A stretch of DNA of 64,000 bases from Craspedostauros australis. Taxonomy: Eukaryota > Bacillariophyta > Bacillariophyceae > Mastogloiales > Achnanthaceae. This document shows, piece after piece, positions 24,132-34,885 of this stretch. Made by a program: the position numbers and the translations under genes. Each line of letters opens with the position of its first letter. The stretch's first letter is position 1. The notes below the pieces were generated by a model. That model was given only the letters and a program-made list of their open reading frames with translations. It was not told the origin of the DNA and searched no databases. The DNA lies in NCBI GenBank assembly GCA_026770025.1, contig JAMXDE010000005.1:2232001-2296000 (forward strand), read 5' to 3'.

Positions 24132-26241
24132 ATGGAGTCCAACCTGAGGCGAAGACGAACGCAGCCGCAAAACCAGCGACAACATGATGAAGCAGACGAA
24201 GTGGATCAAGAAGAGAGCACAGCAGCCCACAACCTCGCTGGCTTCGACCAGGCTCCTCCTGCTGACCCGAAGCATGCCACGGCCACCTCAGCAGCAGCAG
24301 CAGCAGCAGCGGCAGCAACGGATGCAGCAGAAGGAGCATGGATGAACCTCGAAAGCGACGAACACCTCGCCTCCACCTTGACCAACAATCCAATGACTGG
24401 CATGACCATGCCAAGACTCTTCGTTCTCCTCCTCATTCACAAGCGCAGATCCATCGATTGGTGGCGTTACAAATGGAGACTCCTTTGCTTGGCATTGGTC
24501 TCCATCTTCCATCTCATTCTCTCCATCATCGAATCCTTGTACATGAACATCGCCCTGCGGTCCATCGTGGAGCATTGCAAGGTCGCAAATGCCAATCCCG
24601 ATGATCATGATGATGCTCATGATGATGCCCCCATCTTCATCTTGGGACATCCAAGGACTGGCACCACCCTGCTGCATTCCTTGCTGGCCATGGACACGGA
24701 GCGATTCGCAACCTGCTCCACATTCTGTGCAGGGTTCCCTCATGCATTCCTTTGGTTTGAAGACATCGGAAAGATGCTATTTGCATCCATGTTGACGTGA
24801 GTGAAGATCATCATCGTTATGGATCATTATCAGTGATCATCATTGCTGTGGACTTCGGCGATTGCACCTAGACGTAAGACTGGAAAGAATCGGTGTCTCC
24901 AAGCATAATGCTGTCGCATCGACGAATGCAGCCGCCTGCAACCGCCTTCCACCATGTCATGATTCATTTTCCACGTGCGATCGGCCACATCTCATCTGAT
25001 TGCCATCCTTCCTTCCCTCCCATCGCTGCGCACCCGCACTAATCCCACTCCACTATCAAATATTATACGTACTAACCATGATCACGCCGCATCATCAGCG
25101 AGACTCGTCCCATGGACAACATGAAGCTCGACTTTGATCTGCCTCAGGAGGATGAGCTCGCGACGTGCTTGTTGACCGGTGGCAGGTGCAGCCCGTACAT
25201 GTCGCTGTACTTCCCACGCGATGAGATGGAATACAGGACCTACCAAACACTGTGCCATGCGTCGCCGGAAGACGTGCAACGCTGGACGGACGCATTCTCC
25301 TGGTTGTGTCTCAAACTGCGCGTTCGCAACGTCTTGCAAAAGCTCAAAAAGCGGAAGGGATCAAATGGCAAAGATGTCGACAGTCGCAACCTCCCGCAAC
25401 CTGATCGGCTGCTCTTGAAATCACCGTGCCATACAGGTCGCATCCGACACATCCTCAAGATGTATCCGAAGGTACGGATTGCTGTCCATCAGGTCGTTCA
25501 CTGCAGTGGCTTTGGTGCTTTGATCGGGAAAGGCAAGGCACGGCTTGACACGTTTCATTGATAAGGGAATGTACAGCATATTGTTGTGCATCTTCTTTGC
25601 AGTGACTCCACGGCACGCGCGTACGTGTACGCTCACCATGGCAGCAGCTGCTTTGAATTCGATTGCGTTACATGTACTTGCATCATCGCCATCTCCGTTC
25701 TCTTCTCCTTGCTCACGAAACCACTCTGTATTTCTCACCATGTACTTGCGCCATGTGTGAACAGGCACAATTCGTATTCATCCATCGCCATCCACTTGAG
25801 GTCTTCCTCAGCTCCGTGCACATGGCCAACACAACGTACGGGTACATGTTCCTCCAGCAACCCACCAACGATGGGATGCTGGAGTACATCCTCAAGCAAG
25901 GCGAGCTTCTGTTGAAGGAGTATATTTCGTGTGTGGACGATGGCGTGGTCGAAGCGGGACGCAACCTTGTCGAAGTATCATTCGAAGAGTTGACACAGCG
26001 ACCTTACGAAACCATCGAGAAGATTCATAACACGTTGGATGGGGACAAGTTCGTGTTCGGGGTGGGTGCTTCTGATGCTGCATATCCCCGCAAGCTGCGG
26101 GAGTACTGCGAGACACAATTGAAGGGTTACAAACGCAATACATTCGATCACGTGCAGCTGGATGAAGACGTTGAACGGCAACTTCTTCAGCGATGGAAAT
26201 TTCAATTTGATCGATTTGGGTATAGAATGAAACACACGTGA
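24132..26241 (+). CDS. Membrane-anchored sulfotransferase-family protein
   Basis: PAPS-dependent sulfotransferase superfamily, probably acting in the ER/Golgi lumen on an unknown substrate. Three exons: 24132-24796, 25099-25471 and 25765-26241 (504 residues), with GTGAGT and GTACGG donors, CAG acceptors, and phases that match at both joins. The first ATG in frame is 24132. The N-terminus is Arg/Gln-rich with a nine-Ala run, then one hydrophobic segment at about 114-135, then the 5'-phosphosulfate loop 'PIFILGHPRTGTTLLHSL' (~167). After the first splice, 'RPMDNMKLDFDLPQEDELA' is family-typical. 'LLLKSPCHTGRIRHIL' ends exon 2, and exon 3 opens with the 3'-phosphate motif 'FVFIHRHPLEVFLSS'. The order and spacing match stramenopile and ciliate membrane sulfotransferases. 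Confidence 0.88.
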
Positions 26242-26632
26242 GGTTGTGGATGAGGCTGCAAACTGTGGTGGCACGGATAGTCGCGGTGCGTTGCATTTGA
26301 AAGCTACGTACATGGTGGAGAGCTGTACCAATCAGTTTCTGAAAGACAAAGGCAACACCAATGCTTATGCCAATGATCATGCCAATGCTGTGTTGAGTCT
26401 CTCCTACGAGTATTGCAATCATACGCCAGTATCGCAATACTTTTCGTAGGCATAGCGACATCAGCGAAATCAATCACATGCTTGTACCCTAAATCCACAG
26501 ACTCCTCTACGACTATGCTCTAGACTCCGCCTGTGAATGAGTAAATTGAATGAGACGAGAGGATGGTCCATACTCTGCAAAGTTTACTCCTCTTGTTTTG
26601 CCGTATTCATTGTGCTCCACCATATTGGTGCT
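26242..26632. other. Intergenic between convergent genes
   Basis: 3' flanks of the sulfotransferase and the phosducin-like gene. Nothing else seen. Confidence 0.5.
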
Positions 26633-27739
26633 CTACCGCCCCATATCTGTGACAATGGCTTCCTCTGGAACGACCATACCGCTCTGGGTCGACGTCTGGA
26701 TACCGACATGTTCGTGTGCGTACAGCTTGGCGCAACTTGGGAGGCCGCAGTTGTATCGTTCGGCCTCCTGCGGTTTCTTCGTGGCAAGATACTCCATCAA
26801 TGCCTCCTCCTCTGGACGGATGTGGCAGAGGAAATCCATCGCCGGCGCTGTGTCCACAATCACGCCGCTTCTTTCCAACCAATGGCGCACAGACCGCTCA
26901 TCGATGCGATCGCCGTTCATGAGCCCCTGCAACTTGGGTGCGACATTGACGGCCACGCCATCCTTAATCGCCACCAATGCGGGCATATCCCGATCAGCAT
27001 CCAGCCGTGGGAATGCCTTGCGCGCCAACTCGGCATCCATCAGCATGGTCGATCTACCTCCGCTGCGCACAAAGACCGTACCCCGAGCTGCATCGCTCGC
27101 CGCCAATTTTTCCAGATACAAATCCAACGATGCGGAACCCAGCGATTCGGAATCGACCAAATGCAACACAACAGCTCGGGGTGGTTCCCGCTTTGACCGG
27201 TCGCCAAGACCTGCCGCCTTCAGCACGCGCACAGGATGCAACTGCCGATGAGTTCCGTACCCGTGCTGCAATGCCATCTCCCGGCTCAGCATCTGCATCT
27301 CCAATTCCGCACGTCGTCGTTCCTCCATCTCCTTCACTTCTTGGCTGTCCGGAAGGTCCTCGTCGAGCAGGTAGTCAAACTCATCGTCGCTATCGCCGTC
27401 GCTATCGCCATCGCTATCGTTGCCATCGTTGTTGTCTTTGCCATCCTCGTTGACAACACCACAGATGTATCCATTTGCGACATAACCGCCGCCTGCAGCA
27501 GCATCAGCATCAGCTGTGACCAGTGCTTCCGCTTTTTGCACGGAGGCGCGCAAATCGATGAGTGCCTTGTATTCTCCACCACCATCACTGCTGGGATCAT
27601 AGCTACATCGGCAACCGATGAATGTGGGTGTTTTCACCAAATTGCGACGTCGACGCTCGGCCATGGCGACAACATCATGCCTCCGCAACGTCCGCTGCAT
27701 CGCACTTTGACGTCTGTTCGATAGGACCTGCTCCATCAT
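26633..27739 (-). CDS. Phosducin-like / TXNDC9-like thioredoxin-fold protein
   Basis: Likely a cytosolic cochaperone of the phosducin-like/TXNDC9 type, a group known to bind the CCT chaperonin. From the ATG at 27739 it is 368 residues. An acidic Asp/Gly/Asn run leads into 'DDEFDYLLDED' and a charged helix (EVKEMEERRRAELEMQ), as in family members, then a thioredoxin-like domain: 'RAVVLHLVDSESLGSASLDLYL', 'ARGTVFVRSGG', 'MPALVAIKDGVAV'. The strand-helix position where thioredoxins carry CxxC has no cysteine pair, as in phosducins, so no redox role is expected. The frame stays open upstream of 27739 without a better start, so an upstream exon is possible. The assignment rests on overall pattern and is moderate. 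Confidence 0.65.
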   Translation of the reverse strand: MMEQVLSNRRQSAMQRTLRRHDVVAMAERRRRNLVKTPTFIGCRCSYDPSSDGGGEYKALIDLRASVQKAEALVTADADAAAGGGYVANGYICGVVNEDGKDNNDGNDSDGDSDGDSDDEFDYLLDEDLPDSQEVKEMEERRRAELEMQMLSREMALQHGYGTHRQLHPVRVLKAAGLGDRSKREPPRAVVLHLVDSESLGSASLDLYLEKLAASDAARGTVFVRSGGRSTMLMDAELARKAFPRLDADRDMPALVAIKDGVAVNVAPKLQGLMNGDRIDERSVRHWLERSGVIVDTAPAMDFLCHIRPEEEALMEYLATKKPQEAERYNCGLPSCAKLYAHEHVGIQTSTQSGMVVPEEAIVTDMGR

Positions 27740-28872
27740 CAAACCCCGCAAATAGTAGCGTGATGTAATGATACATGCATGTGCGCATGAACGTGCGTGC
27801 GCATTTTTGGTGAGCAGAAGGCGGAAGTGCAGATTGATAGCGAAAAATGAATGGAGTGAAATGGCATGGCATTTCATGACACGGGGTGAGATCGAGATGG
27901 CGACGATTGCACAGACAAGGTCGAAGAAGTTTGCGACTCGCGTGCTCGTACCTCCCGTTGGCAACAGGCGTCAAGCGTTGGATCAAGACCATCGGCGACG
28001 TGCTGGTCCAGTCGCACTGGACCGCCGAAGCCTTCCATCATCCCTCTTGTTGCTGCCATGCTTGCTGTCTCTTTCTGCTCGACGACACTTTGATCCACAC
28101 TCTGATCCGACGGAAGTCCGTTGCCTTGATCGAATATCTTCTTCCAACGCTCCTGATCTGTTTCTTGCCTCGCTTTGCTTGCTCTTGCTTCCCCAGGAGT
28201 ATGGTCGGGCTGCAGTGGGTGGGGACAGGGATGAGATTTGTGGTGGTGGATTGATTTGGTTGGATCACGTTGCGCCGTGTTTGGCTTCTTGGATTTTCGC
28301 GCATTTCTCTTCTCCATTTTCGAAGTCGACATGTAGCCGTTATAAAGCGTTAAATGACGAAACGCGAACGCAAAAGCGTTGGAGTCGGAGAGTTCGGTTA
28401 TCGTGGTGACTGTAGATTGAGTCACGATTTACTCCCGTTAACTCCGTTGTGGACACCACACCACGTGGAAGTATTCCATTGGATTAATCACTTGAAGTTG
28501 AATCGTGTTAGTTGGGTATCTCGAAACGTGTTTGCGATGAGGGTGATGACGGCGGCGATGACGACAACCGCGATGAATCAGAAAATCTTGTTGCAGAGTT
28601 CGCAATCGTTTGTTCATCGCTACCACCAAACACAGTCAGCACATCCTCACCATTGCCCACTGCAGCAGTCATAGCTTCGTCCCCTCAACATTCTCGCTCG
28701 AGGCAACATCCTCTATCACATCATCATTGCCGCCCATCAATCGAAAGAATCAGCTTCGTATTTGTACTTGTACTCAACTGGCTCATCTTCATAACTACGC
28801 AACCAACCGACCAACCAACTAACGGATCCACCCAACTCATTTTTGTGCCCAAAAGATTCGATCAACTCCAAT
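27740..28872. other. Intergenic, divergent promoters
   Basis: Between the phosducin-like gene (leftward) and the PDZ gene (rightward). A minus-strand frame at 27874-28425 could include a first exon of the phosducin-like gene, but I could not place a supported splice. Confidence 0.4.
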
Positions 28873-29676
28873 ATGCCAAGCTTCAAGATCGCTTCGTTTT
28901 TGCTCGTTGCCGCCGCCGCAACATCAACATGGTCTCCTGTGCGGGTTTGTGATGCCTTCCAGCAGCAGCAGAACCAACTGCAACGCCAGCGCACATCCGC
29001 CGCAGGTAGCCTGGCATTCGTCGCACCGCAACAAGGAACGATCCAGTCGACGTCCGGCCGAAGCAATGCCCTGGCGCCGCTCTCGATCGGCGTTTCCCTG
29101 GACGCCATCAGCGACATCGGTTACGTCGTGTCAGTACAGAAGCCGCTCGGCATCGTCTTTGGTGAAAATCCGGATCCGTACCTGGGTCTCGTCGTCGATG
29201 ATGTCATCGAGGCGCAGAACGGTGCCATCGCCGGTATCCGCATCGGCGATCAGCTCATGACCATCAATGGCGAGAATGTCATTGGCAAGGATTTCGACTT
29301 CGTCATGGGAATGCTCAAGAGCGGACCCGCGCAGCTCGATGTGAGATTGTACCGTGGCAGCGCACCGACCCTTTTCACCATCCTCAGCAACCGCATGGGA
29401 GAGGAGCAGGATTACATCGAAACCGATGACGACGAAGGCGACGAGCCAGTCATCATGGACGAGAACTACGAATCGCCTGTGAAAGTCGAGGTCAAGGAAC
29501 GCAAACCTTTGGGTGTGGGAGATGTCTTCAAGGCCATGAAGAAGGTCGGCCAGATGGCTCTCGAAAAGGACCCCGATGCTCCACCAAAGGAGGAGAAGAA
29601 GAAGGGCGGCGGACTGTTCGGATTTGGCGGCGACGCCATCCAGCTCGATGGAGATGATGCCAGCACGATGAAGTAA
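28873..29676 (+). CDS. Plastid-targeted PDZ-domain protein
   Basis: A 267-residue single-exon protein. The start at 28873 opens a signal peptide (FKIASFLLVAAAATS) with cleavage region 'VCDAF', an ASAFAP-like site with Phe, followed by a Gln/Arg/Ser-rich transit region. One PDZ domain covers about residues 85-165: 'KPLGIVFGENP' is the carboxylate-binding-loop strand, and 'GIRIGDQLMTINGENVIGKDF' is the classic PDZ core. An acidic linker (ETDDDEGDEP) and a Lys/Gly-rich C-terminal part (KEEKKKGGGLFGFGGD) follow. There is no protease domain, so this is not a DegP. It is probably a scaffold or assembly factor in the plastid; partners unknown. Confidence 0.8.
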   Translation: MPSFKIASFLLVAAAATSTWSPVRVCDAFQQQQNQLQRQRTSAAGSLAFVAPQQGTIQSTSGRSNALAPLSIGVSLDAISDIGYVVSVQKPLGIVFGENPDPYLGLVVDDVIEAQNGAIAGIRIGDQLMTINGENVIGKDFDFVMGMLKSGPAQLDVRLYRGSAPTLFTILSNRMGEEQDYIETDDDEGDEPVIMDENYESPVKVEVKERKPLGVGDVFKAMKKVGQMALEKDPDAPPKEEKKKGGGLFGFGGDAIQLDGDDASTMK

Positions 29677-30258
29677 GATGGCCTGCAAATGGTGAGTGGT
29701 CCCGCAGACTTGAGAAGCGCAGCGCACGTCACAGCAGATCAGATCAGCCTACTCTCTACTCGTATCTTACCGATGTGCGCACACGGGGACCGTGTCGCAG
29801 CATTTGATTGTGGAACATGATCAGATACTCAACTCTATTTTTCGCTCAGGTACCATTGCGTCAACCTTTGCTCGAGAATCCACGCGAGTGGATGTCCAAA
29901 GTTTGCTCTACAAGTATGGCATACGCCATCCTTCAAGGAATGGAGGGTCCTGAAATACTGGAGGACAATCCATGGCGAGAGTTTCCGTCAGTTTGGCCCC
30001 CTCATGTCCAAGGAAAATCACCGTTGCATGCGATTCAACGCAGAATGATGACGAAGGGCAAGGAACAACAGCACCGACAGCACTAACCAACAGGAAGGAT
30101 TCACAATCGATCGACAGAGGAATAACTATAGCCAAAGGAAAGTATTGCACTCTTGAGCAACAGCCTTCATCCTGGTATGATTAACTAACTCATGGACATA
30201 TATTTTGGACACACACTAAGAACAGATCAAGGAAATACAGCAGTCGTCGATTGTTCCG
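29677..30258. other. Intergenic between convergent genes
   Basis: 3' flanks of the PDZ gene and the SNF2 gene. No domain-bearing frame. Confidence 0.5.
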
Positions 30259-33200
30259 TCACTTCTTGAGTTGTGCTCCTAGTTTAGGGCTGGCGAAGAG
30301 CCTTGTCAGGAGTTGTGGGATGCTGATCTTGGCTCTTGATGTTGCGAGTGGCAGCTCCCCATTCACCAGAACAACATCGGAAGTTTTCGTTTTCGATTCC
30401 AACATCCTGTCGAGCTGATCATCGAGGTCAAATGCGCTCATCCAGATGGAAGTCACTTCCCTCGTTTGTCCGATGCGCCGCACGCGGTCTTCTGCCTGCC
30501 GGGTCTCGCCTGGCGTCCACGGTCTGTCCAGCAAGATGATGGTCGATGCTGCTGTGAGCGTCAGACCGACTCCTCCGGCCCCGAACGTGCACACGAAGAC
30601 CGATGATAATCCATTCTGCGTCGCATCACATCCAAAGACATGCAAGGTGGATGGATGGCGAAGTGATCAAAAGTACGAGTCCGAGTACGCGCACGAGTAC
30701 AGATATGAGTGCGAAGACGTATTACGTGAACATGAAAATCATGAGCATACAGATCAAGATTGCAAGTGCAATGTTGAGGCTTTCAACATCACGAAAACAT
30801 GGCAACGGTAGTATCCTTCACTTCCACTAATGAACTCACCTGAAAGTTGTCCACGGCCACGTGCCTCTTGTTGCTCGGCGTTTCCCCTGTCAGTATCTCC
30901 ACAGACCAGCTTGCTTCTTCCAGTTGCTTTTTGATCGTCTTGGCGACTTGAACAAAATTGGTGAAGATGACGATGGCTGCGGTGTCTTTGAGCAGCAGTT
31001 GCTTTGAGGTCTCGACTGCGGCAGAAATCTTCGCCTTGGCGCAAGTGAGACGCAAACGCTGCGTTCCTCCCAATACAGCCTCCGTGCCCGTGTCCTCACT
31101 TCGTGATGCATTGTAGATCTTGTGCTGCACGGTATGAATGCGTCATGGCAATGCCAGTACACCCAAAACCAGTCACGTAAGCAGCCAAGCATGAGGGCAG
31201 GCGACCCAGCATGAAGGCATTCGTGCGAATATTGTGTGACGGAAAACAAAATAATATACAGAGAAAGAGCGAATGTTGTTAGCCATTGTCACAGTCCATC
31301 AGCAACAGCAGCATCAACAGTTCATGGTGCGTTGCGTGTCCTTTCATGTGGGATGGCCGCAGTCCCCCGCCACCGTCCCACACAACGCCAACAATTCTGC
31401 ATGGAGCAACGTACCAGCTCCTTCACACTGTTCATGTACTGAATCTGACACCGACTGCTGACTGGGACGTGTCTGGTCTCACGTTTCATGGGTGGAAGGT
31501 CCTTCAAGCAGTCCTCCTTCGTCGTGTACAGGAGAATCGGTGCTATGAGCCTGTGGAGCTGCTTCAAGTTGGATGCGCCATTCGCGTCCCACACCGTTCC
31601 TCGACCGACGAATCGTTCTTGACCTGCGCAGAAATGACGTTCGTAGGCCTTTTGATGTCTTCCGAATGGGTGCCGGATTGCCTTGAGCAAGGGGAACAAG
31701 TTCAGCGGTTTGCCATTCTTCATGGGAGTTCCCGTCAACAGCAGGACACCAGCGCATCGTTTGTCATCAACCAGGCTCAACGCGTCCTTGGTTCTTGTGG
31801 ACGTCATGGATTGGATGCTGTGCGCCTCGTCACAAACGACGATGTATCGTTCGATGCTACCGTCCACAGACTTTGGGATCTTCGCCCAGCTGCAAATCTG
31901 CAAATCGTAGATGGACGGTGCGGGCTTTTCATCTTCATCACTGCCATTGAGTAGGTTGCCGTTGTTGTCAGTGTCGGCGCTATTGGCGCCGTTCTTGTCG
32001 TTTTTCGTTTTCGCCTTCGTCTTAGTTTTCTTCTTCTTCTTCTTGTTTGGCTCCAGGTCCTCCACGGCCAAACCAGTTGCGGCTTCGGCGGTTCGTTTCC
32101 AATCCATCTTGAGCGAGACAGGGCAAATGACGAAGACTTTGATGTTGTCGAAGGTTCGCTTGAATGCCCTGGCCCAAACGCAGCCAATCAGTGTTTCTGG
32201 CATTCGTTGTGCGGAGATTGTTGGCCATGGTTGGAGTGAGTGAGTGAGTGAGTGAGTGCGGTGCGGCGACGGCGACGCAAAATGAGAGGGGCGAGTGGTG
32301 AGTGGTGCCAGAAGAAGAAAAAATCAAGGAAGAACGCGGAGTGAGCGCTGGAGCAGATGAATCCTCCATCCCATACTCTTCACACTGTCCGAGTACAACA
32401 TGTCCAACCGATACAGTGGAGGAAGGTTCGAAGGATCTTGCTCAAAGGATTGTCGCACGTTGCGCATGATCCTCTTCTCGTTGCGCCACATTGAATGCCA
32501 GTGACATGAACTTACTTCCAAGTCCCATGTCCAAGGCTAGGATGATGCGCCGCCATCTCAAACTCATGACGATGGCACGTTTTTGATGCGGGTACAGGGT
32601 CCACCCATTCAGAAGCGGCTTTGTTACGTCGGCATGCTTGATGAGCTGTGTGCGGTATCCATCATCGACTGGAGCAAAGGAGTTGGGTGCGAAATATATC
32701 TCGCGAGGGATGAGACTTTCGCCTTCGATTTCAAGGCGTTGTACAGGCGCACCGGGTCTATTGTGTTGCTGTTGCTGCCGCTGTTGTTGTTGAGTTTGGT
32801 GCGGTTGTGCTGGAGGGTTGGTCTTTGTGGTGTTCCATTGAGCGGGCCTGAATGATTTGATGACGTTGATATTGCTTGTGTTCATCCTTGATTGTCGGTA
32901 GGTGTTTGGATTGTATTGGCTTGTCCTGTTGTTTGCCTGTTTGGCGTTGACACTTGTGTTCCTTTTGGAGGCTGCGAATGTTGCGATTCTTTGGGGAGAT
33001 GCGAAAGTAGAAGCGGGCCGTTTGACATACTGCTGCTGCTGCCGTTGCCTTTGCTGTATTGACTGGCCTTTGCTGGGTGGCGAAGCTCCAAATGAAGGTG
33101 GCTGATGTGTGTCATTTGAGAAACCGGTCTTGGTGGCACCAGCAGTACCAACGCGAGGTGATGCAACTGCTTGGGTACCAGCCACAGTCGGTCTTGTTCG

Positions 33201-34085
33201 TTGTGGAGTGTTGGACGCAGGCCTTCTTGCGTACATGTTGATGGGCTTGACGGTGTTGCCCACTAGTGTTGTTGTACATGATGCGGATGCAGGCCCAGGT
33301 GCAGATGCAAACTTGGACGCTGAAGGTGAAGGTATGCTTGCGGATGTCGATTCAGATGAAGGCATTGGCCGTGCCTCACCGATTGTCTCGCCGAATTTCT
33401 GAATCTTCCGCAGCTTGCTGACAGGAGGGCGATGATGGAACATGGGCACATTATCGCTGGGCGTGTACGCCATCCGAGGAGCCACTTTGGACGGACTGCA
33501 ATTCTTTGGTTGATACGATCTCTGGAGGAACGGGGTTGGTTGGAAGAGCTTGGCCTTTGACGGGACCATGATGGTTGGCTTCGATGCCTGCGTTTTCTGC
33601 GGAAGATTCGGCGTCGGCACGTACGGCTTTGCTGTTGTGGAATGTGCGGCATTCCTCTTGCCGTCATTTGACCGCATCGGTTGTGCTGCATTGTTCTGAA
33701 TCTGATGATGGCGGCTGCTGGCTACGTTTTTGGCAAGTGCAACAGCCGGCGCCGGCGTTGGTATCGGTATCGGGCGCTGTTTCTGCCGTAGCGTTTGCTG
33801 TTGTTGTTGATGAAATGATGATTGCGCTTGTGCTTGCGCTTTTGCTTGCGTGTTCAGTGACACCGACGGCCCCCTTAAACCAACATGAGGCCTTCCAACG
33901 ACTCTCCCATCTGCACTCCCATGAATGCTTCCTTTGGTACTCCCATTCAATTTCACGCCGCCACTTAGATTCGCGCTCGTACTTGCATTCGTCTTGGTGT
34001 ATCGATTTGCGATCGCTACCGGCGCAGCAATTGCGGAAGGCGCTGGCCTTGGCCTCTTCTTCGCGTAGGGGTTGACGATGACCAT
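30259..34085 (-). CDS. SNF2-family DNA-dependent ATPase (SMARCAL1-like)
   Basis: Chromatin or DNA-repair translocase in the nucleus. Four exons on the minus strand: 34085-32516, 32196-31415, 31124-30840 and 30615-30259; total 997 residues. Donors are GTAAGT, GTACGT and GTGAGT; all acceptors end CAG and every phase agrees. The first splice falls inside the Walker A codons and rebuilds 'DMGLGKT' (~523). Motif II is 'VVCDEAHS' (~645), motif III 'LLLTGTPMKNG', motif V 'TFGAGGVGLTLTAAS', motif VI 'EDRVRRIGQTREV' (~925). Residues 1-480 are Gln/Pro/Ser-rich and probably disordered, starting 'NPYAKKRPRP'. An inserted Lys-rich run (KKKKKKTKTKAKTK) lies between motifs Ia and II. Subfamily is tentative; intron 1 holds a (GAGT)n run at 32233-32258. 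Confidence 0.9.
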
Positions 34086-34885
34086 GGTACTCGTATAGTT
34101 TGTCAGACGTTTGGTGGAAGATCGTCCTCGCCTGATCTGTCGGTCTGTTCTTCCTCAGCCAATCCCCAAGTTACCAACGGAGCGACACCAACCAAACGAA
34201 ATCGAGTTGGGATGCCCAGCGCGCTCCCTGCTCCTCACTGGAAAATGCGGGGAGGAGAATGTGGTGGCCGTTTTCTTCTCCAACCAAATCACGTCGACAC
34301 GCCGCAGGTGGTCTTTCACCCCAATGTTCCCTCCACCTCTCCGTTCTTGATGCCGACAGACTTCGCCAACACAGTCGATGCAACAGAGACGCAGCGATGC
34401 CGCATGTGTTCGTTGGCACTCTGTCAACGACTGACCCGTCCCTGTTTTTCACGTTCAGCGATGGTTTTGTGGGAAACATGCCTGCATCTTCTTTTGTTGC
34501 GGTTCGTGGCTGTGTTGCGCCACCGAAACCGCGAGGGAGAAACATCATGCCGACCAAAATTGCAATCCAAACCGTGTTGAAAGTACTTAGTTAGCGTCCA
34601 ATTCGTGTGTCCACGGAACGAAACCGCAACACGCAACGGAAGAGATCCAACAGCACGAGATGACCCCGACCATGGCGGTGGTTGCGTTGTGCCTCCAGCG
34701 ACTGTTGTTGGCTTCTCGCTCCTCGATCCCACCGACAATCGTTCGTCCCAAAGAGCACTCTTCTGCAGTCCTTCACTCAACACTCCTCCAGTTCCACACT
34801 CGACACGCCACACACCACACGCCACGGGAGAGAATAATATAATACAAATAAAGAAGAGAACGGGAAGGAACAGCAAAAGAGGCGG
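34086..34885. other. Intergenic, divergent promoters of SNF2 gene and COG4
   Basis: 800 bp between two leftward and rightward starts. Frames in it lack domains. An AT-rich stretch (ATAATATAATACAAATAAAG) lies about 30 bp upstream of the COG4 ATG. Confidence 0.5.
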
